Shown here: piece by piece, positions 1 through 6,206 of the stretch
Position numbering within the stretch: the first letter of the stretch is position 1
Layout: every line of letters begins with the position of its first letter
Assembly (NCBI GenBank): GCA_948648655.1
Contig: CAPKVJ010000016.1
Location: 1 to 9,903 of the forward strand
From: an uncultured Candidatus Saccharibacteria bacterium
GTDB lineage: Bacteria; Patescibacteriota; Saccharimonadia; Saccharimonadales; Saccharimonadaceae
Direction of reading: 5' to 3'
DNA length: 9,903 nt
The notes under the pieces: model-generated
Told to the model about the DNA's origin: nothing
The model's input: the letters and a program-made list of their open reading frames with translations, nothing else
Databases searched by the model: none
Position numbers and translations under genes: made by a program

Positions 1-2377
1 CATTACCATTGTCGGCCGGATCTTCTGTCGGTGTTTTACCACCTTCACCATCCTTCTTATGATAGTTGATGGTGTACTCGTTATCGCCTTCATGCTCAAC
101 TTTACAGTTGATGGAGGCTGCGTTAGCCTCCCAGCCAGCAACATCTTTGGCCTCCACTGGTTTGCTTGTCCCCAGTTTGAGGTTATCAATCCGGCTGTCG
201 CTGGCAATTTGTCCTGCACCTTCACCTACATGGTGCACTACAATATTGCCATACTTCTCTACCGGCGAATCCGGATCGTAATAGACAGTATCTTCATAAC
301 CGTCGGTGGATTTCATCGTTCCAGTCACTCGTGCTTTCCTGCAAGTATAGCCTTTTGGCGCGTCAGGCGACGGTACGTCAAAGCCTTTACCCACTTCAAT
401 GTTGCTATGATGCGTGTCGAACTCCTCTTCTTTCCCATTCGCCAACTTCTTGACGTAGTGGATAGTTAGAGGACCGTATTGCTTGTCGGGACCCTTTTCC
501 TTGTACCAAATAGTATAAGGATTGTCGCCCTCATTATTTACAGTACATTTGACCGACTCGCTCTCAGCTTCCCAGCCTTCCGGCGCCTTCACGGCAGAAA
601 CTGTCTGGCTGGTGCCTAAAGGCAGATGTTCAATTCTTTCTGGCTCCGCTACTTTCTCCCCGTCTCTACCCCTGTAGAGGAAGTTAACAACTATATTGCC
701 ATACTTTTCCTCTGGCTGGTCCGGTGTGTACCAGACTATCAAATCAATATTCTGGGTACCCATCTTGCCAGTTATAGCATTGCCGCCTGGCTTATGGGTG
801 TAGCCATCTTTATCATATACGGGAGCTTCATAGGGCTCACCCTCTGCGTAATCCTTTTGATAGACGCCAAACAATTCTTTGTTCGTATCCTTCTCAAGAT
901 ATTGTACCGTGAGGGTGTGAGATTTTGACTTGTTTGGCCTAGAATATTTCACCGTCCGAGCTACATCGTGGTCTGGCATAGTGCCCTGAATTACGTTCTG
1001 ATCCGGTACGTATCCGTCCAAAGGCGGTGAAGTTACATAGTAATCCTCGCCTTTGGCCAGTGTCTCTTTGTGGGATTCAAGCCCAGTTGGGCTACCATCT
1101 GCATAAACATAGTCTATGACTAATTTATGCTTATTATTTGATGGTGTGCCCGGATTATCCGTCTTTGTACTAGGCACTTTTGCCTTTTCTGTTTTCTTGG
1201 TAGCTAATCCTACCCACAAAGACATATCGGAAGCCGTGACTCCTGCGGTTAAGTAATCATTTTTCGCGCCATCTGGACGAAAATGCATCACTACAGATGG
1301 ACGTTTCGGGGTTTCTTTACCGATTTCAGTCCTGGAATGGTTTACATCCAGTCCCGTATCCGGCAGCCACCATCTTTTGAGGGGCTTAATATTCTGGATT
1401 TTTTCATCGACAACGAAATTCTCCAGAATCATACATATGCCGCGCGCATATCGCAGATATTCCTTACTTACCATGAGGTAATCATTGCGGTCGTCGCCGG
1501 TATGTTCCGGGTCATAATTCAATAATGTTGAGATGCCCAGCTCATTGGCGTAGGCGGTATCAAGTAAATCCTTGAAGTCAAACAGCCATGCGTTGTTTGC
1601 TGTAATTGTCGGTTCAGAAACCATCCACTGACACCACATATCCCCATATACGACATCACAGAGTATCCGGAGGTATATCTCCAGCTTGAAATATTCTGCT
1701 CTCTCTATGGGGTTCAACAAAGCACCGTATTCGTCATTGAATTTCTTAATACAGCGCAGTGCTTCCTCGTAAAGCTTCTGCTGATCCTCCGGTGAAAGCT
1801 TCTCTGCCTCTACGTTCAGATCAATCAGTGAGGTGATGGCGGTTTTATTCCCGCGTGGGTGGCCAAAAGTATGATCCTCCCACCAAATCGGAGTACTTAC
1901 AGCGTTGCTATACTGACGTTTCTCCTTGAATTCTCCTTTCAAGGAAAATCCGGTCAATTGCAACTTTGTCTTCCGAGCCAGCGCCGTGCCGTCCCAGAAG
2001 AAGTAACGGTCGATGCCGTCAAACAATTTGTCGCTCACAATCTCATCCAGATTGATCGCGGGCAAATTGGGATCGATATCCTTCTCCTCTTTATCCTCTT
2101 CTGTCTCATCTTTGCTGTCGCCCGTATCATCTTCTTGCTGTGCTGCGACATCTGGCGCCGGCATTAATGTTGCTGTAGCAACAGCCCCACCAGCAAACAG
2201 TGTCAAAGCAATAATTGAAGATACGATCCGCCGTGTTAAACGGCGCAAATCGGTGCCGTTATAGCTAGCACCAGTGGGGTTGATTCCTCTTCTCTTAAGG
2301 ACACCCCAGACAATCGCTCCGGTTAAGGACGCCAACGCGCCCAAGATGCATATGATAATTATGATATTTTTTCCCAT
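1..2377 (-). CDS. Large surface protein with MucBP-like repeats, 5' part (partial, runs off left edge)
   Basis: This open frame starts at the ATG at 2377-2375 and runs 792 codons to the left edge without a stop. The start is supported by a purine-rich Shine-Dalgarno (GAAAGGGGG, six bases before ATG). Residues 5-27 are hydrophobic (a run of five Ile) and end in Lys-Arg-Arg. A second signal-like segment at about 51-79 ends in V-A-A/QQ, a plausible signal-peptidase site. An acidic linker (about 81-100) follows, then an ectodomain of about 300 residues that I do not recognise. From about residue 415 come repeats resembling MucBP (PF06458), beginning near 417, 487, 559, 634 and 709. Units at 559 and 709 start EKYGNIVV; the 634 unit (KQYGPLTIHY) is of a second type. 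MucBP repeats occur in cell-surface adhesins, so host or matrix attachment is inferred. The C-terminal anchor is not visible. Confidence is high for the gene and moderate for function. Confidence 0.88.
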   Translation of the reverse strand, partial: MGKNIIIIICILGALASLTGAIVWGVLKRRGINPTGASYNGTDLRRLTRRIVSSIIALTLFAGGAVATATLMPAPDVAAQQEDDTGDSKDETEEDKEEKDIDPNLPAINLDEIVSDKLFDGIDRYFFWDGTALARKTKLQLTGFSLKGEFKEKRQYSNAVSTPIWWEDHTFGHPRGNKTAITSLIDLNVEAEKLSPEDQQKLYEEALRCIKKFNDEYGALLNPIERAEYFKLEIYLRILCDVVYGDMWCQWMVSEPTITANNAWLFDFKDLLDTAYANELGISTLLNYDPEHTGDDRNDYLMVSKEYLRYARGICMILENFVVDEKIQNIKPLKRWWLPDTGLDVNHSRTEIGKETPKRPSVVMHFRPDGAKNDYLTAGVTASDMSLWVGLATKKTEKAKVPSTKTDNPGTPSNNKHKLVIDYVYADGSPTGLESHKETLAKGEDYYVTSPPLDGYVPDQNVIQGTMPDHDVARTVKYSRPNKSKSHTLTVQYLEKDTNKELFGVYQKDYAEGEPYEAPVYDKDGYTHKPGGNAITGKMGTQNIDLIVWYTPDQPEEKYGNIVVNFLYRGRDGEKVAEPERIEHLPLGTSQTVSAVKAPEGWEAESESVKCTVNNEGDNPYTIWYKEKGPDKQYGPLTIHYVKKLANGKEEEFDTHHSNIEVGKGFDVPSPDAPKGYTCRKARVTGTMKSTDGYEDTVYYDPDSPVEKYGNIVVHHVGEGAGQIASDSRIDNLKLGTSKPVEAKDVAGWEANAASINCKVEHEGDNEYTINYHKKDGEGGKTPTEDPADNGN

Positions 2378-2516
2378 AATTATCCCCCTTTCTTTTTTCG
2401 ATATCTTGTTTTTAGTTCCAAAACTCTCAAAACTTACTCGGGGCGTACCAGACCCCTACAAAGATTGAGAGGTCGGCACGACATGTGCCATCTATAAAAT
2501 TGACATATATTTTTAT

Positions 2517-2547
2517 GGATACAATACCAATAAACAGTATTGTATCC
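2517..2547. repeat. Perfect 11-bp inverted repeat in the leader
   Basis: GGATACAATAC (2517-2527) and GTATTGTATCC (2537-2547) flank a 9-base loop. It lies in the transcribed leader of the MucBP gene and each arm contains a -10-like TACAAT. It could be an RNA stem-loop or an operator for a dimeric regulator. It does not look like a terminator because no continuous T-run follows on either strand. Confidence 0.7.
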
Positions 2548-2566
2548 GAGATAAATCGGTTGTAAA
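2539..2566 (-). promoter_or_regulatory. Possible second promoter inside the leader
   Basis: On the minus strand TTTACA (2566-2561) and TACAAT (2544-2539) are separated by 16 bases. The -10 lies in one arm of the 11-bp hairpin and lacks the TGN extension seen at other promoters here. It would shorten the leader to about 155 bases. It may instead simply be part of the inverted repeat. Confidence 0.3.
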
Positions 2567-2612
2567 TGGACGTTAGCTTAAGCTATATTGCATAACCTAT
2601 CTAACTCCTTTC

Positions 2613-2641
2613 ATTGTAGCACACATGCTTAAAAATGTCAA
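2613..2641 (-). promoter_or_regulatory. Promoter for the MucBP protein gene
   Basis: On the minus strand TTGACA (2641-2636) is followed after 17 bases by TACAAT (2618-2613), preceded by TGC to give an extended -10. It is a near-consensus sigma-70 type promoter with a predicted start near 2606. Confidence 0.75.
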
Positions 2642-2745
2642 GTATAACACCCAGTTTCCCCACATAAAACCATGCTTATGCTAATAAAGACTTGGATTGG
2701 GCAAATAAAGGAGAAAAGTACCACTATTTACCCCTGATAAGCGTC

Positions 2746-2781
2746 AAATAAAAATAAGTTCGACATAGAGTCAAACTTATT
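2746..2781 (-). terminator. Intrinsic terminator of tRNA-Leu
   Basis: Just after the tRNA-Leu CCA the minus strand forms a 12-position stem (2781-2770 with 2764-2753, one mismatch, 5-nt loop) followed by TTTTTATTT (2754-2746). This is a typical Rho-independent terminator. Confidence 0.8.
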
Positions 2782-2784
2782 TCA

Positions 2785-2871
2785 TGGTGCCCGAGACAGG
2801 GGTTGAACCTGCACTCGATTGCTCGAACTAGCACCTGAAGCTAGCGCGTCTGCCAATTCCGCCACTCGGGC
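2785..2871 (-). tRNA. tRNA-Leu(CAG)
   Basis: The minus strand reads a seven-base acceptor GCCCGAG pairing with CTCGGGC, discriminator A and an encoded CCA (2787-2785). The anticodon stem CTAGC/GCTAG closes the loop TTCAGGT, which gives anticodon CAG and hence leucine. Length is 87 nt with CCA, consistent with the long variable arm of a class II tRNA. It has its own promoter (2910-2918) and terminator (2746-2781). Confidence 0.96.
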
Positions 2872-2909
2872 ATGTCCTACATCCGCTAATTACAGATATA
2901 TTTACCACG

Positions 2910-2918
2910 ATTATAGCA
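2910..2918 (-). promoter_or_regulatory. Extended -10 promoter of tRNA-Leu
   Basis: The minus strand reads TGCTATAAT (2918-2910), an extended -10 with a perfect TATAAT and no good -35. The predicted start near 2903 gives a 5' trailer of about 30 nt before the mature tRNA. It lies back to back with the tRNA-Phe promoter. Confidence 0.65.
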
Positions 2919-2937
2919 TGCTTCCGCGAAATCGGGG

Positions 2938-2965
2938 TTACTTTCCTCGCCGAGTGTGTTATAAT
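2938..2965 (+). promoter_or_regulatory. Promoter of tRNA-Phe
   Basis: TTACTT (2938-2943), a 16-base spacer and TATAAT (2960-2965) with the TGT extension. The predicted start is near 2972, four bases before the tRNA. Confidence 0.7.
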
Positions 2966-2975
2966 ACTTCCAAGT

Positions 2976-3051
2976 GGTTCTGTAGCTCAGTTGGTAGAGC
3001 AGAGGCCTGAAGAGCCTTGTGTCACTGGTTCAAGTCCAGTCGGAACCACCA
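2976..3051 (+). tRNA. tRNA-Phe(GAA)
   Basis: The acceptor GGTTCTG pairs with CGGAACC, followed by discriminator A and encoded CCA (3049-3051). The D-arm is GCTC/GAGC. The anticodon stem GAGGC/GCCTT encloses CTGAAGA, giving anticodon GAA (phenylalanine). Length is 76 nt. The UbiB-like gene begins 38 bases downstream with no terminator in between, so read-through into that gene is possible. Confidence 0.96.
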
Positions 3052-3089
3052 ACCAAGTTTCAGTACTAACCTCACCTCTTATATGACCG

Positions 3090-4505
3090 ATGAAATTATA
3101 CTTCCAAATTTTGAAATTAGTCTTTAGTAAAATTTTTCTTCGCCGTAGTAATGGCGCTGTCATTAAAAGTTTCGCTGAATCAATGGGCGTGGTATATATC
3201 AAACTTGCACAGATGTTGGCAACCCAGAATTATGGCAATCTTTTTACCGAGCAGGATCGACAAGCTCTCTCTAGCATCTGTGACGATTGCAACCCCATCG
3301 ATTACGCCGAAATTGAAAAAATCCTACATCAAGAATATGGTCCCGATCTCGATACTATTTTTACTACCATTGAGCGAGAGCCAGTCGGATCAGCCTCAGT
3401 CTCTCAAGTTCATCGCGCCGTCCTCCAGAGTGGGGAAGTAGTCGCCGTTAAAGTCCGGCGTCCAGACATTTCGCGCACTATTGAGCGCGATCTAGCGCGT
3501 ATTCGCAAAATCGTTCGCCGCTTCGGTCGAATCTTCAAGTTTCGTAATTTCACCGGAAGCGACCGCGCGCTTGAGCTTTATCTTGAATGGATCCATGAAG
3601 AGACTGATTTTCTGCATGAACAACAAAACATCAAGCTCTACCAAGAGTTTGCTGATAATGTCAATGGTAAGGTCCGTGGCACTAGCCAAATCAAAGTCCC
3701 TCACCTTTATCCCGAATATTGTACAACAAACGTTATCGTCATGGAATTTATCTTAGTACCGACAATCAATAAGCTCGAACTCACCGATATAAACAAGACC
3801 AAAATCGTGGAAGCCCTCAATAGCTACATTCGCTCTAGCTTCTGGGCAATGTTTAACGATCAGACGATTGTCTTTCATGGTGATCCGCATAGCGGCAATA
3901 TCTGTGTTGACGATCGGGGCGACATTTATTTCCTTGATATGGGGCTGCTTTGTGCTTTGAGTGACGAGGATGCTCTGCTTTGCCGTCAATTTTTTCTTAC
4001 TGCCTACTCTGGTAACGCCGAAAAAATGTACGATATGTTAGTCGGCTACGGCGATATGAGCGAGAAGCAACGCCAAGCTTTTCGCCAGGATTGTGAGACT
4101 TATTGCCGTAATATCCAGGCCAAAGAAGTGACCTATTATTTTATCGACATGATGAATATTTGTCTAAAGTATGAATTTGTCCCGCCAAATTTCCTCTTTA
4201 GCATGGCCAAAGCCTTTGTTTGTCTGAATGGAATAGCCAATTTTACCGGCAATCAACATTCGGCTCGCGAGCTGCTTCAGGAGCAAGCCGTCGAGTTTTT
4301 CTTACGCCGTAGTCTTGATGATCTCAAAGAAGTGGCGACGGATAGCCTTACTCTTATACCGGACGCAATTAGCAATACTCTTGAACGTGGCATCGCCAGC
4401 ACGATGGCAAAATTGACCACCAACACAAGACTTCACCAAAGTCTCAAAAAATCTCTCAACCATCTTGAAGAAGTATTAGATTTACTAGCATTACCAGCGG
4501 AATAA
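3090..4505 (+). CDS. UbiB/ABC1/AarF-family atypical protein kinase-like protein
   Basis: The 471-residue protein carries the hallmarks of the UbiB (ADCK/AarF) atypical kinase-like family: a KxGQ-type motif in variant form K38-L-A-Q41, the nucleotide-binding segment GSASVSQVH (100-108), the ATP-contacting Lys121 in AVKVRRP, the catalytic-loop motif HGDPHSGN (263-270) and a DMG metal motif (283-285) in place of DFG. In other bacteria and organelles this family supports quinone synthesis or lipid homeostasis as an ATPase. No quinone gene is nearby, so the substrate is unknown. The usual C-terminal pair of transmembrane helices is absent; the end is charged and helical. The first Gly of KxGQ is Ala41's neighbour position (A40), which may alter nucleotide preference. 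There is no Shine-Dalgarno before ATG 3090. A weak -10-like TATATG at 3080-3085 suggests a leaderless mRNA, or the gene may be read from the tRNA-Phe promoter. Identity is confident, role is not. Confidence 0.93.
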   Translation: MKLYFQILKLVFSKIFLRRSNGAVIKSFAESMGVVYIKLAQMLATQNYGNLFTEQDRQALSSICDDCNPIDYAEIEKILHQEYGPDLDTIFTTIEREPVGSASVSQVHRAVLQSGEVVAVKVRRPDISRTIERDLARIRKIVRRFGRIFKFRNFTGSDRALELYLEWIHEETDFLHEQQNIKLYQEFADNVNGKVRGTSQIKVPHLYPEYCTTNVIVMEFILVPTINKLELTDINKTKIVEALNSYIRSSFWAMFNDQTIVFHGDPHSGNICVDDRGDIYFLDMGLLCALSDEDALLCRQFFLTAYSGNAEKMYDMLVGYGDMSEKQRQAFRQDCETYCRNIQAKEVTYYFIDMMNICLKYEFVPPNFLFSMAKAFVCLNGIANFTGNQHSARELLQEQAVEFFLRRSLDDLKEVATDSLTLIPDAISNTLERGIASTMAKLTTNTRLHQSLKKSLNHLEEVLDLLALPAE

Positions 4506-4526
4506 TTCGGTTCGTTCTGGAGCATC

Positions 4527-4551
4527 AAAAAATCCCACATGCATGGGATTT
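4527..4551 (-). terminator. Intrinsic terminator of the candidate small RNA
   Basis: On the minus strand AAATCCCA (4551-4544) pairs perfectly with TGGGATTT (4537-4530) around a 6-base loop, followed by a run of six T (4532-4527). On the plus strand the same hairpin lies 25 bases after the kinase stop but lacks a T-run, so it is at best a weak terminator for that gene. Confidence 0.8.
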
Positions 4552-4642
4552 AACTACAATAGCACATGACCAAACACCCGGTGCTAGTTGATATTTATAG
4601 AAGCTACGGGCATCTCTCAACGTCAGCCTTGTCCGAACTTCT
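4527..4642 (-). ncRNA. Candidate orphan small RNA (about 116 nt), class unknown
   Basis: A complete transcription unit without an ORF lies antiparallel between two plus-strand genes: promoter at 4676-4649, predicted start near 4642 and intrinsic terminator at 4551-4527. The RNA can fold into a 5' domain closed by AGAAG (4642-4638) with CTTCT (4603-4599) and containing GGC (4628-4626)/GCC (4611-4609). A second helix TAGCAC (4586-4581)/GTGCTA (4565-4560) is extended by AAC/GTT, and the terminator hairpin follows. CCCG (4610-4607) could pair with CGGG (4580-4577) as a pseudoknot. It lacks the SRP-RNA tip and the 6S bubble and is too short for RNase P or tmRNA, so I cannot name it. It could also act in trans or as antisense to read-through from the kinase gene. 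Confidence 0.6.
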
Positions 4643-4648
4643 GTCTAT

Positions 4649-4676
4649 ATTTTAGCACGACCATAATTCATGTCAA
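4649..4676 (-). promoter_or_regulatory. Promoter of the candidate small RNA
   Basis: The minus strand has a perfect TTGACA (4676-4671), a 16-base spacer and TAAAAT (4654-4649). No coding start lies downstream on this strand before the terminator. The 350-base gene-free stretch 4506-4855 is accounted for by this RNA unit and the plus-strand promoters at 4766-4849. I see nothing else in 4680-4760. Confidence 0.7.
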
Positions 4677-4765
4677 GCTTGATTTTTCTCCAAAATGCTG
4701 AAAAATAATAAGTTTTCCACAAGCAAATTAACAGAGGTAAAATCCAAAAACCGAACAAGCACCTA

Positions 4766-4794
4766 TTGACTTATACAGAAAGGTATGCTACAAT
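4766..4794 (+). promoter_or_regulatory. Distal promoter of the CPTC/CPYC redox operon
   Basis: TTGACT (4766-4771), a 17-base spacer and TACAAT (4789-4794) with the TGC extension. The predicted start near 4801 gives a leader of about 55 nt that begins with the hairpin at 4808-4826. Confidence 0.7.
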
Positions 4795-4807
4795 GAAAGT
4801 ATAGGCC

Positions 4808-4826
4808 TTGTGAAAGATATTCACAA
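4808..4826 (+). repeat. Small inverted repeat between the two operon promoters
   Basis: TTGTGAA (4808-4814) and TTCACAA (4820-4826) form a perfect 7-bp stem with a 5-base loop. It follows the distal start site, and its right arm overlaps the -35 of the proximal promoter, so it could be an operator or an RNA hairpin that influences promoter choice. Confidence 0.5.
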
Positions 4827-4849
4827 ACTCTTTTAATCCGTGCTACAAT
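4820..4849 (+). promoter_or_regulatory. Proximal, probably leaderless promoter of the redox operon
   Basis: The extended -10 TGCTACAAT (4841-4849) duplicates the -10 of the distal promoter. A weak -35 TTCACA (4820-4825) lies 18 bases upstream. Only six bases separate TACAAT from the ATG at 4856, so transcription would start at or next to the start codon. Confidence 0.6.
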
Positions 4850-4855
4850 TAAATT

Positions 4856-5521
4856 ATGCAAAGTGGAGGTAAAAGCTGGCGACGCAAATTAGCTCGTGCA
4901 GCAGACAAATGGAAGATTGCCTGGTCAGGGATGGTGTTGGCGACTCGCTATCCACAGTTCCTTATTGCCTTTGTGATCAGTTTTATAGTTTTTGGCACTC
5001 TTATGAATCTGCTATCAGGCAGTTCTGCGGCCCTCGATCTGTTCTGGGTATCCGATCTGAATGGCAAAATGGAGATTATTGGGCAAGCATTTTTGGCTCT
5101 GTTTGGTTTCGGGCGCAATTTCTTGGATTGGCTGCTAACTTTCATTGTGGTTTTGCTACAGAGCGTACTGATCGGGCTTGTAGTCTTTGTTTGGCGTAAA
5201 CGCCGCCGCAGCCGCAAAGAGCAAATTGTCGCCACTGCTGCCAATAGCGAAAACGTTCAAAATGCCAGTATCGCAGCTGGGCTCGCCGTACTCGGATCTG
5301 GATGCCCGACCTGTGGCACAACTCTGCTTGCGCCGGTCATCAGCACACTCTTTAGCACCAGCGGTCTTGCACTAGCTAGCTTTATATCTGGAGCCCTGAC
5401 GGTTGCTGCAATCTTGGTTACACTTTTTGCGATTCAACGCATTGGTGGCGATGCTTACGCCATGATTGTCAGTGAGCGTTTCCAAAAATTACATCATAAA
5501 AAGGAGCAAATCCATGAATAA
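4856..5521 (+). CDS. Polytopic membrane protein with intramembrane CPTC motif (putative thiol-redox partner)
   Basis: I do not recognise a named family. The 221-residue protein has a basic N-terminus (residues 6-20), hydrophobic segments at about 35-53, 74-86, 90-113, 137-165 and 168-193, and a strongly basic loop (114-121, RKRRRSRK) that should face the cytoplasm. The fourth strong segment contains GSGCPTCG with Cys150 and Cys153, the only cysteines. A CxxC between glycines and proline within a membrane helix recalls redox relays of the DsbD/CcdA and VKOR type, but length and layout do not match these. The next gene, overlapping by 8 bases, encodes a DsbA-like CPYC protein, so electron exchange with it is inferred. 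There is no Shine-Dalgarno; the ATG sits 6 bases after a -10 box, indicating a leaderless mRNA. Gene certain, function tentative. Confidence 0.85.
   Translation: MQSGGKSWRRKLARAADKWKIAWSGMVLATRYPQFLIAFVISFIVFGTLMNLLSGSSAALDLFWVSDLNGKMEIIGQAFLALFGFGRNFLDWLLTFIVVLLQSVLIGLVVFVWRKRRRSRKEQIVATAANSENVQNASIAAGLAVLGSGCPTCGTTLLAPVISTLFSTSGLALASFISGALTVAAILVTLFAIQRIGGDAYAMIVSERFQKLHHKKEQIHE
5501..5506 (+). promoter_or_regulatory. Shine-Dalgarno fixing the start of the DsbA-like gene
   Basis: AAGGAG lies 7 bases before ATG 5514, inside the end of the upstream gene. It selects 5514 over the upstream in-frame ATG at 5466, which would put 16 polar and basic residues before the membrane anchor. Confidence 0.75.
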
Positions 5522-6206
5522 AATTATCCGAATTGTCGCCATTGTCGGTATCATCGGCGCACTATTTGCCGTAGTCCTTCTAAATACTTCTACTAAACAA
5601 CGGCCATCTGATCAGGTATGGAATGAAGCCGCCACCGTCGGGAGTCTTGAAGCCAAAAACTACTACGTCATGTATACCGATTTATTATGTCCGTATTGTG
5701 ACGTTTTCTCGCGTGCTGTGATGGACCACTGGGATGAGTTTGAACAATATATCGCCGATAATGATATTTTATTTGAAATTCGCTTGACCGATTATCTATA
5801 TGAAGGTAGCGGAGTTGAGTATTCGCGTGATGCTGCTGAAGCCGCTTATTGTGCCATGCATGAGGACAAATTTTGGGATTTTTATCACGGCGCACTCGCG
5901 GCACTCTGGAAAGATTATCATTCAAAGGGAATCGGCGATAGCAAAACTTCACCCGCGATCAAGAACTTACCCGACGATTATTGGCTAAAAATTGGTCATA
6001 ATGCCGGGCTTGGCGAGCAATTTGATAATTGTGTCAAGAATCACGAAACTGTTGCTGAAATCGAGAAAAACACCGAGCGTGCCGCCCAAAGTACCACCGG
6101 AATGCCCTCATTCAAGTTCAATCGTTTCAGCACCTCCGGCTTTGATAACGCTTGGGGCTGGGACTATGTTTTGAAATATCTTGACGCTGGCCTAGAAAGC
6201 AAATAG
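5514..6206 (+). CDS. Membrane-anchored DsbA-like thioredoxin-fold protein (CPYC)
   Basis: The 230-residue product starts at ATG 5514, chosen because of the AAGGAG at 5501-5506. Residues 4-23 are a hydrophobic N-terminal anchor or uncleaved signal, so the rest should lie outside the membrane. A beta strand leads to the active site L-C59-P-Y-C62, followed by a helical insert (about 80-185), and then GMPSF with a cis-Pro candidate at 198, as in the DsbA/thioredoxin_4 (PF13462) group. Two further cysteines, in AAYCAMH and FDNCVKN, could form a second disulfide or recall the extra cysteine pairs of actinobacterial DsbA-like proteins. It probably oxidises or isomerises disulfides in secreted proteins. 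The overlapping upstream CPTC membrane protein is the likely redox partner. The hairpin overlapping the stop codon ends the operon. Confidence 0.9.
   Translation: MNKIIRIVAIVGIIGALFAVVLLNTSTKQRPSDQVWNEAATVGSLEAKNYYVMYTDLLCPYCDVFSRAVMDHWDEFEQYIADNDILFEIRLTDYLYEGSGVEYSRDAAEAAYCAMHEDKFWDFYHGALAALWKDYHSKGIGDSKTSPAIKNLPDDYWLKIGHNAGLGEQFDNCVKNHETVAEIEKNTERAAQSTTGMPSFKFNRFSTSGFDNAWGWDYVLKYLDAGLESK

Larger units (their letters stand above)
2378..2606 (-). promoter_or_regulatory. Long structured 5' leader of the MucBP protein gene
   Basis: From the predicted start site near 2606 to the ATG at 2377 the transcript has about 229 untranslated bases, exceptional in a window where other leaders are 0-30 nt. 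It can form a perfect 11-bp hairpin (2517-2527 with 2537-2547, 9-nt loop), a 12-bp palindrome TAGCTTAAGCTA (2574-2585), a small GGCAC/GTGCC hairpin (2475-2489) and a GGGG/CCCC pairing near 2440-2456. No known riboswitch class was recognised and no U-rich terminator follows the 11-bp stem. Together with 2607-2784 this makes up a gene-free stretch of 407 bases. The rest of it holds the promoter and the tRNA-Leu terminator, and nothing else was recognised. Confidence 0.5.

Noticed and set aside
59..469. Plus-strand open frames inside 1-2470 (for example 59-469, 626-928, 1283-1525, 1859-2167)
   Set aside because: They lie opposite one continuous 792-codon minus-strand frame that has recognisable MucBP repeats, a Shine-Dalgarno and a promoter; the plus-strand products look like no protein family.
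2517..2547. 11-bp inverted repeat as an intrinsic terminator
   Set aside because: Neither side has a continuous T-run (ATAAAAATATATG on the minus side), and it lies between a strong promoter and its gene.
2987..3202. Minus-strand frame over tRNA-Phe and the kinase start
   Set aside because: It is antisense to a tRNA and to a clear kinase gene, a familiar source of spurious tRNA-derived ORFs.
4713..4956. DnaA-box-like sequences TTTTCCACA (4713) and CTATCCACA (4948) as a possible origin
   Set aside because: Only two single-mismatch boxes, one within a coding region, with no AT-rich unwinding region and no dnaA/dnaN nearby.
4948..5244. Minus-strand and alternative plus-strand frames within the CPTC membrane protein gene
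   Set aside because: They are shadows of the membrane-protein frame and have no ribosome-binding site or recognisable product.
5466..5513. Upstream ATG at 5466 as the start of the DsbA-like protein
   Set aside because: It would add 16 polar residues before the anchor and overlap the upstream gene by 56 bases; ATG 5514 has an ideal AAGGAG at the right distance.
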